Positions 34,893-44,679 of a stretch of DNA of 64,000 bases are shown here, one piece after another. How positions within the stretch are numbered: position 1 is the stretch's first letter; each line of letters opens with the position of its first letter. Made by a program: the position numbers and the translations under genes. A model generated the notes under the pieces. That model was not told where the DNA came from. It ran no database searches and saw nothing but the letters and a program-made list of their open reading frames with translations. This stretch comes from Thauera sp. (lineage in GTDB: Bacteria; Pseudomonadota; Gammaproteobacteria; Burkholderiales; Rhodocyclaceae): positions 1-64,000 of the forward strand of contig JAFLDS010000015.1 of assembly GCA_017302295.1 (NCBI GenBank), in the 5' to 3' direction.

Positions 34893-35696
34893 ATGTGCCA
34901 ACTGCTCGGCATGAACTGCAACAAACCCGCGAGCCTCGAGTTCTCCCTCGAGGGCTTCATGCGCCGCGGCGGGCAGACCGATGAACACCGCGACGGGTGG
35001 GGAATCGCCTATTTCGAAGGCGACGACTGCCGCGTGGTGCGCGACGACCGCCCCTCCTGCAGTTCTCCGCTGGCCGAACGCATGCGGCGCGATCCGGTCA
35101 AGTCGCGCAACGTCATCGCCCACATTCGCAAGGCCACCCAGGGCGCGGTGGAGCTGTCGAATTGCCATCCGTTCGCGCGCAGCCTGTGGGGCAGCAACTG
35201 GGCCTACGCGCACAACGGCGACCTGAAGAACCCCCGGCTGCCGCTCGATGGCAGCTACGTGCCGGTCGGCACCACCGACAGCGAGCTGGCTTTCTGCTAC
35301 CTGCTGCAGGAGCTGAGCCGCCGCTGCGGCGCACGCCGCCCGGCAGCGCCAGCGCTGTTCGAGACCGTCGCCGAATTGTGTGCGGAAATCGCCGCCTTCG
35401 GTACGTTCAACTTCCTGCTCTCCGACGGCGAGGCGCTTTTTGCCCACTGCTCGACACAGCTGCACCACGTGGGCCGCGCCCATCCCTTCAAGTCGGTGAG
35501 GCTGGTCGATCACGACCTCAGCGTCGACTTCAGCCGGCGCAACCACCCCGACGACCGCATGAGCGTCATCGCGACCAAGCCGCTGACGACCGGCGAGGAG
35601 TGGGTGGCGTTCGCGCCGGGCGAACTCAAGCACTTCCGCGACGGTACCGAGGCCTCCGTCTCACGCCCGATCGACGAGCTCGCACTCGAGATCTGA
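34893..35696 (+). CDS. Class II glutamine amidotransferase (YafJ-like)
   Basis: 267 aa from the ATG at 34893, which places Cys2 as the N-terminal nucleophile after Met removal (MCQLLGMN). An earlier in-frame codon would bury it. RRGGQTDEHRDGWGIA and AHNGDL are typical of the Ntn-type glutaminase domain. The length equals the glutaminase domain alone with no synthase partner fused. YafJ relatives are little characterised; some act in gamma-glutamyl compound hydrolysis. About 180 bases of gap precede it. Confidence 0.85.
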   Translation: MCQLLGMNCNKPASLEFSLEGFMRRGGQTDEHRDGWGIAYFEGDDCRVVRDDRPSCSSPLAERMRRDPVKSRNVIAHIRKATQGAVELSNCHPFARSLWGSNWAYAHNGDLKNPRLPLDGSYVPVGTTDSELAFCYLLQELSRRCGARRPAAPALFETVAELCAEIAAFGTFNFLLSDGEALFAHCSTQLHHVGRAHPFKSVRLVDHDLSVDFSRRNHPDDRMSVIATKPLTTGEEWVAFAPGELKHFRDGTEASVSRPIDELALEI

Positions 35697-35826
35697 TCGT
35701 CCCTCCGGGCTGGGCTAATCTGGAAGTGGCGGTATCATCACCGTCGGCGCGCCTGCGCGACGCCGTGCGATGCGCAGCCCCATTTCACCGCCCCCAGACA
35801 GCTCCTAGAGGAAGAGGAAACAGAAC

Positions 35827-36807
<981 letters not shown>

Positions 36808-36845
36808 TTTCTTTGTGCCTGACGGTCCGAGGCGGTAACCGTTTT

Positions 36846-36927
36846 CCGTGCTGGGTGTTTGCTCTGCAGGCTGCGGAACTCGCTACGCTCGGACAGTCCT
36901 CGCCTGCGCCGCAAACACCCAGCACGG
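36846..36927. repeat. Hairpin repeat element A between cysK and metC
   Basis: Arms 36846-36862 and 36911-36927 are a perfect 17-bp inverted repeat. Inside are a second stem (GCAGGC / GCCTGC, 36866-36871 and 36902-36907) and a core (about 36870-36902) that reads GCGAGTTCCGCAGCC and GAGGACTGT on the minus strand. The same core occurs in the opposite orientation in element B 130 bases downstream. Confidence 0.8.
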
Positions 36928-37030
36928 CAAACTTGGCCTTGTTCGATGGCCTGAAAGCACGGGATTGGCACGTGGGGGAATTCAGGGTGAATGAAGCAAT
37001 CCCCCCGGAGAGCCTAGCCGGAGCCGAGCC

Positions 37031-37128
37031 GGGTGTGGTGGGTCTTCCTGGAGCCGGCGAGGACTGTCTGAGCCCGAGCGCAGCGAGGGCGAGTTCCGCA
37101 GCCGGCGGAAGGAAGACCCGCCGCACCC
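37031..37128. repeat. Hairpin repeat element B between cysK and metC, inverted relative to A
   Basis: Arms 37031-37049 and 37110-37128 pair over 19 bp with two mismatches that are still compatible with G-U pairing in RNA. The core (about 37059-37103) contains GAGGACTGT and GCGAGTTCCGCAGCC on the plus strand, the reverse of element A. The outer arms of A and B are unrelated. Together they fill most of the 373-base gap 36808-37180, which otherwise contains no gene. Confidence 0.8.
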
Positions 37129-37180
37129 GGCGGTTAGCACCCCGCACCCCACGCAAGCCCGACCCAATGGCCCGACCCTC

Positions 37181-38401
37181 ATGCCAGACCACAACAACGA
37201 TCACGACACCGACCACTTCGCCACCCGCCTGTCCCATCTGGGCCGCCCCGGCACGCGCACGCACGGCTTCGTCAATCCCCCCCTGCACCGCGGCTCGACG
37301 GTGCTCATGCCCTCGACCGCGGCGCGGCGTGAAGGCTGGAAGCACCGCTACGACCAGTACCTGACCTACGGCCTGCAAGGCAACGAAACACACCACGCGC
37401 TCGAGAACCTGCTCGCCAATATTGAGGGGGGCACGCGCTGCCAGATCGTCTCGTCCGGACTCGCGGCCAACTGCATCGCCTTGCTGGCCTACCTGCGCCA
37501 CGGCGAGCACTGCCTGATCCCGGACAGCGTGTACGGGCCGGTGCGCAGCTTTTGCGACCGCGAGCTGGCCGACCGCATGGGTGTCGAGGTCAGTTACTAC
37601 CGCCCCACCCTGACGGCGGCCGAACTGGCCGCGCTGATCCGTCCGAACACCAAGGTGCTCTACCTCGAAAGCCCGGGCTCGCACACTTTCGAGGTCCAGG
37701 ACGTGCCCGCGCTGGCCGCAACCGCAAGGGCGCACGGCATCAAGGTGCTGATGGACAACACCTGGGGGTTGCACTTCTTTCAACCCTTCGCCCACGGCGT
37801 AGACGTGTCGATCCAGGCCCTCACCAAGTACGCCGGCGGTCATGCCGACGTCCTGCTCGGCAGTCTGGTCACGAACGCGGAAGACGACTGGCATACGGTC
37901 CGCCAGACGGCCCTCAGCTATGGCCAGTACGCCAGCCCCGACGACTGCTGGCTGACGCTGCGCGGCTTGCGCACGCTGAACGTGCGCCTGCGCCACCAGA
38001 TGGAATCGGGCCTTGCGCTCGCGCGCTGGTTCGCCGCACGCCCGGAAGTGCTGCGCGTGCTACATCCGGCCCTGCCGGAAGCCCCCGGCCACGCGCTGTG
38101 GAAACGCGACTTCAGTGGCGCCTGCAGTCTGTTCGGCGTCGTCTTCCGCCCCGAATTCGACACCGCCCGCCTCGATGCGATGATCGAAGCGCTCCGGCTG
38201 TTCGGCATCGGCGCCTCGTGGGGCGGCTTCGAGAGCCTCGCCCTGCCCACCTACGGCAGCGTCACCCGCAGCGTCGCGCCGCTCGACCTCGGCGGTCATG
38301 CGGTGCGTTTTCACATCGGCCTGGAAGACACCGCCGACCTGATCGCTGACCTCGAGCAGGCCTTTCCCGCGCTGCACACAGCGCCGATGACTAGCGCTTG
38401 A
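37181..38401 (+). CDS. metC: Cystathionine beta-lyase
   Basis: 406 aa, Cys/Met metabolism PLP family. The PLP Lys is in ALTKYAGGHAD and the substrate-site YGLQGNETHHAL motif is typical of MetC. It cleaves cystathionine to homocysteine, pyruvate and ammonia. IEGG and SSGLAA are also present. Functionally it fits with cysK upstream. Its 3' end overlaps the convergent cytochrome gene by 11 bases. Confidence 0.92.
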   Translation: MPDHNNDHDTDHFATRLSHLGRPGTRTHGFVNPPLHRGSTVLMPSTAARREGWKHRYDQYLTYGLQGNETHHALENLLANIEGGTRCQIVSSGLAANCIALLAYLRHGEHCLIPDSVYGPVRSFCDRELADRMGVEVSYYRPTLTAAELAALIRPNTKVLYLESPGSHTFEVQDVPALAATARAHGIKVLMDNTWGLHFFQPFAHGVDVSIQALTKYAGGHADVLLGSLVTNAEDDWHTVRQTALSYGQYASPDDCWLTLRGLRTLNVRLRHQMESGLALARWFAARPEVLRVLHPALPEAPGHALWKRDFSGACSLFGVVFRPEFDTARLDAMIEALRLFGIGASWGGFESLALPTYGSVTRSVAPLDLGGHAVRFHIGLEDTADLIADLEQAFPALHTAPMTSA

Positions 38402-38975
38402 CGAACAGGCCCTGCTGCGACGAGAACCAGGCGGCGAGAGCCTGCATGTCCTTCCGGCTCAGGGTTTCAACCTGCGCCGCCATGATCGGATTCTTGCGCC
38501 GGCCCGCCTTGTAGTCCTGCAGCGCCTGGTAAAGGTAGTCCTCGTTCTGCCCGGCGATGCGCGGAAACATCGGCGTCGGGCTGTTCCCGTCGGCGCCATG
38601 GCAGGCGGCGCACACCTGCGCCTTGTCGTTGGCCGGCGGATTCGACGCGGTTGCCGCAGCGCCTGCGGCGTAGTAAGCGGCAACATCGGCCATGTCCTGC
38701 TCCGACAGGCCGCCGGCGATGCCGCGCATCGTCGGATGGCTGCGCTCGCCGCTGCGGTAGGCCTGCAGGGCGCTGACGAGGTATTCGGAATGCTGGCCGC
38801 CGAGCTTGGGCACGGCATAGACATCGGGGAAGCTGGTCCGATAGCCGGGGATGCCATGGCAGCCGATACACATCGACAGCTTCGCCTTCGCCGCCTCGGC
38901 ATCGCCCTGCACCGCAGCCGCTGGCGCAGCCAGCGCCGCCAAGGTGGCCGCCAGCAGCAAATGGGATCCCTTCAT
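38391..38975 (-). CDS. Dihaem cytochrome c (c4/c553-like), periplasmic
   Basis: 194 aa from the ATG at 38975, which is preceded by GGAGGAG. A signal peptide ends around AAAVQG. Two haem-binding CxxCH motifs (MCIGCHG and VCAACHG) lie in two related halves, each followed by a later Met as possible axial ligand, the layout of cytochrome c4. It would carry electrons between the bc1 complex and terminal oxidases or other periplasmic enzymes. An in-frame upstream extension lacks a ribosome site. Confidence 0.88.
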   Translation of the reverse strand: MKGSHLLLAATLAALAAPAAAVQGDAEAAKAKLSMCIGCHGIPGYRTSFPDVYAVPKLGGQHSEYLVSALQAYRSGERSHPTMRGIAGGLSEQDMADVAAYYAAGAAATASNPPANDKAQVCAACHGADGNSPTPMFPRIAGQNEDYLYQALQDYKAGRRKNPIMAAQVETLSRKDMQALAAWFSSQQGLFVKR

Positions 38976-39117
38976 GGTGTCTCCTCCCTGTTGTTTATTT
39001 GATGAACAGCGGATGCAATCGGAACACGGCTGCCGGTTCGCAAGGCGCAGTGCCACGGGCGGACTGCGGACATGCGACACCCGAGATGAACGACCTCAAC
39101 TTTACGAACACTAGACC

Positions 39118-39123
39118 TATAAT
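39118..39123 (+). promoter_or_regulatory. Candidate -10 for the MoxR operon
   Basis: A perfect TATAAT lies 28 bases before the moxR-like ATG; no good -35 is seen at 17 bases (CTCAAC). Confidence 0.4.
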
Positions 39124-39151
39124 CGTGCGGAATTAATCAGAGGAATCCCCG

Positions 39152-40003
39152 ATGTCCGAACTTCGCTTCGAAGGTTCGAAGACGTATGTCGCGCCGCCCG
39201 ACCTGATGCTCGCCGTGAATGCCGCCATCCGCCTTCAGCGTCCGCTGCTGATCAAAGGCGAGCCAGGCACGGGCAAGACCATGCTCGCCGAAGAAGTCGC
39301 CACGGCGCTTGGCCTGCCGCTGCTGCAGTGGCACATCAAGTCGACCACCAAGGCACAGCAGGGTCTCTACGAATACGATGCGGTGTCGCGCCTGCGCGAC
39401 TCGCAGCTTGGCGAGGACCGCGTGCGCGACATCGGCAATTACATCGTCAAGGGCGTGCTGTGGCAGGCCTTCGAGGCGGACCGCCCGACGGTGGTGCTGA
39501 TCGACGAGATCGACAAGGCCGACATCGAGTTTCCCAACGATCTGCTGCGCGAGCTCGATCGCATGGAATTCCATGTTTACGAGACGCGCGAGACCGTGCG
39601 TGCGCTTCACCGCCCGATCGTGTTCATCACCTCGAACAACGAAAAGGAACTGCCCGACGCCTTCCTGCGTCGCTGTTTCTTCCATTACATCCAGTTTCCC
39701 GACCGCGACACGATGCAGCGCATCGTCGACGTGCACTTCCCCGGCATCCGCCAGGCACTGCTCACCGAGGCGCTCGAGGTCTTCTTCGGCCTGCGCGACA
39801 TTCCGGGCCTGAAGAAGAAGCCGTCCACCTCGGAACTCATCGACTGGCTCAAGTTGCTGGTGGCCGAGGACATCCCGCCCGAGGCGCTGCACTCGGCCGA
39901 CCACAAGACCATCGTGCCCCCGCTGCACGGAGCGCTGCTGAAGAACGAACAGGACATGCACCTGTTCGAGCGCCTGGTCCACATGGCCCGCCAGAACCGC
40001 TGA
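39152..40003 (+). CDS. MoxR-family AAA+ ATPase
   Basis: 283 aa. Walker A GEPGTGKTM (about 36-44), Walker B VVLIDEIDKAD, sensor-1 FITSNNEKELPDAFLRRC. This is the MoxR group, whose members act as chaperones with VWA-domain partners in assembling enzyme complexes. The partner is probably the VWA protein two genes downstream. A 12-base gap separates it from the EAL/HDOD gene, so the three form one operon. Its client is unknown. Confidence 0.9.
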   Translation: MSELRFEGSKTYVAPPDLMLAVNAAIRLQRPLLIKGEPGTGKTMLAEEVATALGLPLLQWHIKSTTKAQQGLYEYDAVSRLRDSQLGEDRVRDIGNYIVKGVLWQAFEADRPTVVLIDEIDKADIEFPNDLLRELDRMEFHVYETRETVRALHRPIVFITSNNEKELPDAFLRRCFFHYIQFPDRDTMQRIVDVHFPGIRQALLTEALEVFFGLRDIPGLKKKPSTSELIDWLKLLVAEDIPPEALHSADHKTIVPPLHGALLKNEQDMHLFERLVHMARQNR

Positions 40004-40015
40004 GGATCGGTCTCC

Positions 40016-41425
40016 ATGTTCAAAGCCTTCCTCGCCTGGCTGTTCGGACGCAAGCCGGCGGCAGCGCCCGCCGTCGATGCCTTCGCCCGGAGCACTGCGC
40101 GCGACAACGATCCGGGCGGATTCCAAGCACTCAACCAGAGCGCGCCCCTGCGCACCGAGGTCGACGCCGCCGCACCGGACATCGACTCGATGAGCACTTT
40201 CCTGTGCCGCGAAGCCGTCCTCGGTCGTGACCAGCGCATCGCTGGATACCAGTTCATGCTGCAGGAGGGGACCCGCAACCGGATCCGCCACAGCAGCCGG
40301 CGGGTGCACCACCTGTATGCCGAAGTGCTGGTGCGCAGCCTGGTGCGGGCGGACATCGGCACGCTCATCGGCCGTCGCTACGCCTTCATTGACGTTCCGG
40401 ATTCCTTCGTCGATCATCCGTGCATCGCTACCCTTCCGCCCCACAAGACGGTGCTGGTGCTTGGAACGCACGCCGATCCGGGGGCGCCGGACATCGACAC
40501 CCTGCGCGCTACCGTCATGCGCCTGCGCGCCACCGGCATGCGCATCGGACTGCCCGATCCGGCGGTGGTCAGCGAGTTCGCGCCCTTGCTGCCGCAGGCC
40601 GACTTCATCATGTTGCGCACGCCCGCGGTGGACGCCCGCCGCGGCCTGCAGATCGCGTCCGATATCGTCGCGGCGGCGCCACAGGCGCGCCTGCTGGTGC
40701 GCGACCTGCCCGGGCTGGAAGACTTCCGCTTTTGCTACAAGCTCGGTGCCGGCCTGTTCCAGGGCCCTTTCATCACCAGTCGCGAGAACTGGCACGAACG
40801 CGATCTCGCCCCCAACACCGCCCGCCTGACCCGCCTGATCGGCAAGGTGAAGCAGGACGCGGACTCGAGCGAACTCGCCGCCCTGCTCAAGGAAGACGCG
40901 GCCCTGTCGCTGCGGCTGCTGCGCTACATCAACGCCGCATCGAACGGGCTGAGCGAGTCCGTCTCGTCCATCGAGCGCGCCATCTTCCTGATCGGGCGCG
41001 AAAAGCTCTACCGCTGGCTGATCCTGCTCGTGTGCAGCATGGATCCGCCGTCGGGCCGCAGCACGTCGGCGCTGGAAAGCGCACTGGTTCGCGCGCGCTT
41101 TCTCGAACTGCTCGGGGCCGAGCGCACCGCGGCGGAACGCGAGGAGCTCTTCCTCACCGGCCTGCTGTCGCTGATCGACGTCATCCTCGAAGTCCCGATG
41201 GAAAAGGCGATCGGTCACCTTTCGCTGGCGCCTGAGATCGACCTCGCCATCCGCCACGGCGCGGGCCCCTACGCGCCACTGCTCGAGCTCGCGATCGCCT
41301 GCGAGCAGTTCGACGCCGAGCGCGTGATCAACGCTGCCTCGCGCTGCGAGGTCCCGCCGCGCGTCGCCTCCGACCGCCACATGGAGGCGCTGTCATGGAC
41401 AGTGGCGATCCAGGAAGGCCCATGA
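40016..41425 (+). CDS. EAL-like/HDOD signalling protein (degenerate EAL)
   Basis: 469 aa. A hydrophobic start is followed by an EAL-like region (about 60-250) that lacks the EAL signature: the segment beginning FLCREAVLGRDQRIAGYQ keeps only the fold. An HDOD domain (about 270-460) follows. This resembles the YuxH type, usually inactive as phosphodiesterase. HDOD proteins bind partners or nucleotides and often modulate motility or c-di-GMP output. It is unusual to see one between a MoxR gene and its VWA partner; the short gaps on both sides indicate co-transcription. Confidence 0.8.
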   Translation: MFKAFLAWLFGRKPAAAPAVDAFARSTARDNDPGGFQALNQSAPLRTEVDAAAPDIDSMSTFLCREAVLGRDQRIAGYQFMLQEGTRNRIRHSSRRVHHLYAEVLVRSLVRADIGTLIGRRYAFIDVPDSFVDHPCIATLPPHKTVLVLGTHADPGAPDIDTLRATVMRLRATGMRIGLPDPAVVSEFAPLLPQADFIMLRTPAVDARRGLQIASDIVAAAPQARLLVRDLPGLEDFRFCYKLGAGLFQGPFITSRENWHERDLAPNTARLTRLIGKVKQDADSSELAALLKEDAALSLRLLRYINAASNGLSESVSSIERAIFLIGREKLYRWLILLVCSMDPPSGRSTSALESALVRARFLELLGAERTAAEREELFLTGLLSLIDVILEVPMEKAIGHLSLAPEIDLAIRHGAGPYAPLLELAIACEQFDAERVINAASRCEVPPRVASDRHMEALSWTVAIQEGP

Positions 41426-41438
41426 CCGGGCAGCGACC

Positions 41439-42617
41439 ATGCTGATCGAGTTTTTCCTGCACCTCAAGGCGCGCAAGCTCCCGGTGTCGACACGCGAGTT
41501 CCTGACCCTTCTGGAAGGCCTGCAGCAGCGCGTGTGCGGACATTCCATCGACGAGTTCTACTATTTCGCGCGTAGCTGCCTGGTGAAGGACGAGTCCCTG
41601 TTCGACCGCTTCGACCAGGCCTTCGGCGAATACTTCAAGGGGGTCACCCAGATCCCCGGGCTCGAGCTCGATCTGCCCGAGGAATGGCTGCGCGCCATGG
41701 CGCGGAAGCACCTCACGCCGGAGGAGCGCGCCCGGCTTGAGAAGCTCGGCTGGGACAAGCTGATGGAGGAGTTCCGCAAGCGCCTCGCCGAGCAGAAGGG
41801 ACGCCATGAAGGCGGCAGCAAGTGGATCGGCACCGGTGGCAGTTCGCCGTTCGGCAACAATGGAACCCATCCCGAGGGCATCCGGGTGGGGGGCGACTCC
41901 GCCGGCAATCGCAGCGCGGTGAAAGTCTGGGACCAGCGCGAGTTTCGCAACCTCGACGACAACGTCGAGCTGGGCACACGCAACATCAAGGTGGCGCTGC
42001 GGCGGCTGCGCCGCTTCGCGCGCGAAGGCGCGAACGAAGAGCTGGACCTCGACGGCACCATCGCCGCCACCGCGCGCAACGCCGGCTGGCTCGACCTGCT
42101 GATGCGTCCCGAACGCCACAATGCAGTGAAGGTGCTGCTGTTCCTCGATGTGGGCGGATCGATGGACGAGCACGTCAAAGTCTGCGAGGAGCTTTTCTCC
42201 GCCTGTCGCGGCGAATTCAAGCACCTCGAGTACTTCTACTTCCACAACTGCGTCTACGAGGGCGTGTGGCGCGATAACCGGCGCCGCTACGGCGAACGCA
42301 CGCAGCTCCTCGACGTCATCCACAAGTACGGGCCGGACTACAGGCTCATCTTCGTCGGCGACGCGACGATGAGCCCCTACGAAATCCTGCATCAACACGG
42401 CTCGATCGAGCACATGAACGCAGAGGCCGGCGCAACCTGGCTGCGCCGCCTGCTCGACGCCTATCCGGCGGCGGCCTGGCTGAATCCGGAACCGGAGCGG
42501 TTCTGGCCCTATCGGCAGTCGATCGGGATCATCCACCAGCTCGTCGGCGGGCGCATGTTTCCCTTGACCCTGGACGGACTCACCCGTGCCATGCAGTCGC
42601 TGTCGAAGCGACACTGA
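41439..42617 (+). CDS. VWA domain protein (CoxE-like), putative MoxR partner
   Basis: 392 aa, cytoplasmic with no signal peptide. The N-terminal half is helical (about 1-190), the C-terminal half a VWA fold with metal-site segment FLDVGGSMDEH near residue 237; the first Ser of the usual DxSxS is Gly here. Later conserved FVGDATMSPYE supplies another metal-site acidic residue. Proteins of this type work with MoxR ATPases on enzyme maturation, as CoxE does for CO dehydrogenase. No such enzyme is nearby. Confidence 0.82.
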   Translation: MLIEFFLHLKARKLPVSTREFLTLLEGLQQRVCGHSIDEFYYFARSCLVKDESLFDRFDQAFGEYFKGVTQIPGLELDLPEEWLRAMARKHLTPEERARLEKLGWDKLMEEFRKRLAEQKGRHEGGSKWIGTGGSSPFGNNGTHPEGIRVGGDSAGNRSAVKVWDQREFRNLDDNVELGTRNIKVALRRLRRFAREGANEELDLDGTIAATARNAGWLDLLMRPERHNAVKVLLFLDVGGSMDEHVKVCEELFSACRGEFKHLEYFYFHNCVYEGVWRDNRRRYGERTQLLDVIHKYGPDYRLIFVGDATMSPYEILHQHGSIEHMNAEAGATWLRRLLDAYPAAAWLNPEPERFWPYRQSIGIIHQLVGGRMFPLTLDGLTRAMQSLSKRH

Positions 42618-42670
42618 CTGCGCAATGCCGCCTGGCTGGCGCTAGCGGACGATCACGCGGGTGCCGGAGC

Positions 42671-43183
42671 TCATTCGGTGAAGGGCAGCGGCTGCATGCC
42701 GAAGCCTTCGTCCAGATTGCGGATCTGGCGCAGCACCGCATCGAGGTCGCGCTGCAGATGCTGCAGCGACTCCTCGTCGAGCAGGCGCAAGGCTTCAGGA
42801 AGCACGCCGCGCGCCGGAGATGGCGCACGCGTGAGCAGCGCCTGACCCTGCTCGGTGAGATACAGCCGCACCACGCGCTGATCGGCACTGGTGCGCTCCT
42901 TGCGGATCAGTTCGGACGTTTCCAGGCGGTCGATCATGTTGGACGCGGTCGATTGATGCAGCGCCATGCGGTTGGCCAGCTCGCCGACACGCAGGCCGGG
43001 TTGTTCCTTGAGTTCCTGCAAGGCCCACAGCTGGGCCCCGGTGACGCCGCTCTGGCGCTCGACCCACTGAGAATGCCGCTGCGCGGTGCGGATCAGCACC
43101 CTGAAACGCTGCAGCACCGAAAGCGGTGACACCTGCGCAGGCCGCCCGTTCGCAGCACCGGCCCCTTGTTGCCCTTCCACCAT
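42671..43183 (-). CDS. MarR-family transcriptional regulator
   Basis: 170 aa. A winged-helix DNA-binding domain with recognition region ELANRMALHQSTASNMIDRLE and wing RTSADQRVVRLYLTEQG, flanked by dimerisation helices. The ligand is unknown. It diverges from the methyltransferase gene, and the gap contains an inverted repeat that could be its operator. The first 17 residues are Gly/Ala-rich and may not all be translated. Confidence 0.88.
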   Translation of the reverse strand: MVEGQQGAGAANGRPAQVSPLSVLQRFRVLIRTAQRHSQWVERQSGVTGAQLWALQELKEQPGLRVGELANRMALHQSTASNMIDRLETSELIRKERTSADQRVVRLYLTEQGQALLTRAPSPARGVLPEALRLLDEESLQHLQRDLDAVLRQIRNLDEGFGMQPLPFTE

Positions 43184-43242
43184 GAAACGACGCTCCTGCT
43201 ATCTTTGCGAGAATACTGATTGCCGAAAAAATAACGATATCT

Positions 43243-43264
43243 CGATACCGTGCGTATGGTATCG
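43243..43264. promoter_or_regulatory. Candidate MarR operator in the divergent gap
   Basis: CGATACC and GGTATCG are a perfect 7-bp inverted repeat with an 8-base spacer, 60 bases upstream of the marR start and about 110 before the methyltransferase. The size suits a MarR dimer. Confidence 0.4.
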
Positions 43265-43376
43265 ACTTCGCCTCCGGCTTGGGCTGGCGATCGGCACATC
43301 TACAGGAAGTTTGCCGCACCGCGTCGTATTTCTGCATATTGCGTCACCTCTATTCGATCAGATCCCCGCCACACTC

Positions 43377-44537
43377 ATGGAACATGCCGCCCATCCCCCC
43401 GTCGCCCCCCGCCTGCACTGGGAGGAAGCGGGAGCCCCCCGCGATGCGCAATGGCGCTCCGAAAGCGGCCTTCCGCCGCCACGCCGCGTCGTCGTCGTCG
43501 ATGACACGCTGACGGCCGACGCCGCCTACCGGCTTGCCTGCGAAGGCACGGCCATGCTGTGGCGGGGTGACTACCACAACGCGCGTCAGTTGCTGCAGGC
43601 CATGGCGAGGAGGATCTCGCGCAAGCCGCGCAAGGCGAAATCCACCGCGGCGCCTGCAGCCCCCGCAGCCGCCTTCCACCTGCACCGTCAGGCCCAGGCC
43701 CAGCGTGCGCGAACACTGGCCATGCTGCTTATCCCGATCGATGAAGACTTCGGCATTCCGCTGCGGCGCGCCCCCGACCTGCGCCAGGCCTGCGCCGAGG
43801 CCTGGGCGCCGGCCCCGGGCCCATCGGTCGCGCCGCTGCGCGAGCTCCTCGGGCTGGTCGGGGCGCACGAATGGCGGCGCAAGGGTGTGGAAGTCCCGGC
43901 GCTGGGCGATCGCATCCACCCCTGCTACGGCGTGTTCTCGCCGGTCAGGGGCGAATACGTCGATCTTGTCGCCAAGGCTCCGCTGCCCTCCCGGGCGCTG
44001 GCCTTCGACATCGGCACCGGCACCGGCGTGCTTGCCGCCATGCTCGTCCGCCGCGGCGTGGAACACGTCGTCGCCACCGACCAGGACGCGCGCGCGCTGG
44101 CCTGCGCCGCGGAGAACATCCGTCGGCTGGGCCTGGGGGAGCGGGTCGACATCGTCGCCGCCGATCTCTTTCCCGAAGGCCGCGCGCCGCTGCTGGTGTG
44201 CAACCCGCCCTGGCTGCCGGCACGGCCCACCTCGCCCGTGGAGCGTGCCGTCTACGACCCCGACAGCAGCATGCTGCGAGGCTTCCTGTCGGGGCTGGCC
44301 GCGCATCTCAGCCCCGGCGGCGAGGGCTGGCTGATTCTGTCCGACCTCGCGGAACACCTCGGCCTGCGCAGTCGCGAGCAACTGCTGGACTGGATCGAGT
44401 CCGCGGGGTTGCGCGTCGTCGACCGGCTCGACGTGCGCCCCCGCCATCCGCGTGCTGCCGACGAGAATGACCCGCTGCACGCAGCGCGTTCGGCCGAAGT
44501 GACCTCCCTATGGCGGCTGGCGCCCGCCACTTCCTAG
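43377..44537 (+). CDS. Class I SAM methyltransferase, HemK/PrmC-like
   Basis: 386 aa from the ATG at 43377. The C-terminal half (about 180-385) has the SAM motif AFDIGTGTGVLAA and a downstream NPPW, the signature of methyltransferases acting on amide or exocyclic amine nitrogen. The first 180 residues contain a basic patch (RRISRKPRKAK) and may bind a substrate such as RNA or ribosome-associated protein. It is not PrmC itself, as the N-terminal half differs. Divergent from a MarR regulator, which may control it. The real substrate is unknown. Confidence 0.75.
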   Translation: MEHAAHPPVAPRLHWEEAGAPRDAQWRSESGLPPPRRVVVVDDTLTADAAYRLACEGTAMLWRGDYHNARQLLQAMARRISRKPRKAKSTAAPAAPAAAFHLHRQAQAQRARTLAMLLIPIDEDFGIPLRRAPDLRQACAEAWAPAPGPSVAPLRELLGLVGAHEWRRKGVEVPALGDRIHPCYGVFSPVRGEYVDLVAKAPLPSRALAFDIGTGTGVLAAMLVRRGVEHVVATDQDARALACAAENIRRLGLGERVDIVAADLFPEGRAPLLVCNPPWLPARPTSPVERAVYDPDSSMLRGFLSGLAAHLSPGGEGWLILSDLAEHLGLRSREQLLDWIESAGLRVVDRLDVRPRHPRAADENDPLHAARSAEVTSLWRLAPATS

Positions 44538-44679
44538 CCCGTTCGCCGGCGACTGCAAGCGCAAAGGCGCCGACGCGGAAAAAATCTTGCGAAGGCAGCA
44601 TGAAATCCGCTTCCTCGCACCCCAAGACGCGGTCTGCTCGGCGATAATGTCGGCCTGCGACATTTTGGACACGGATGCG

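Noticed and set aside
36808-37180. Short coding genes or a tRNA in the cysK-metC gap
   Set aside because: The gap is filled by two inverted hairpin elements; the short frames only translate the repeat core.
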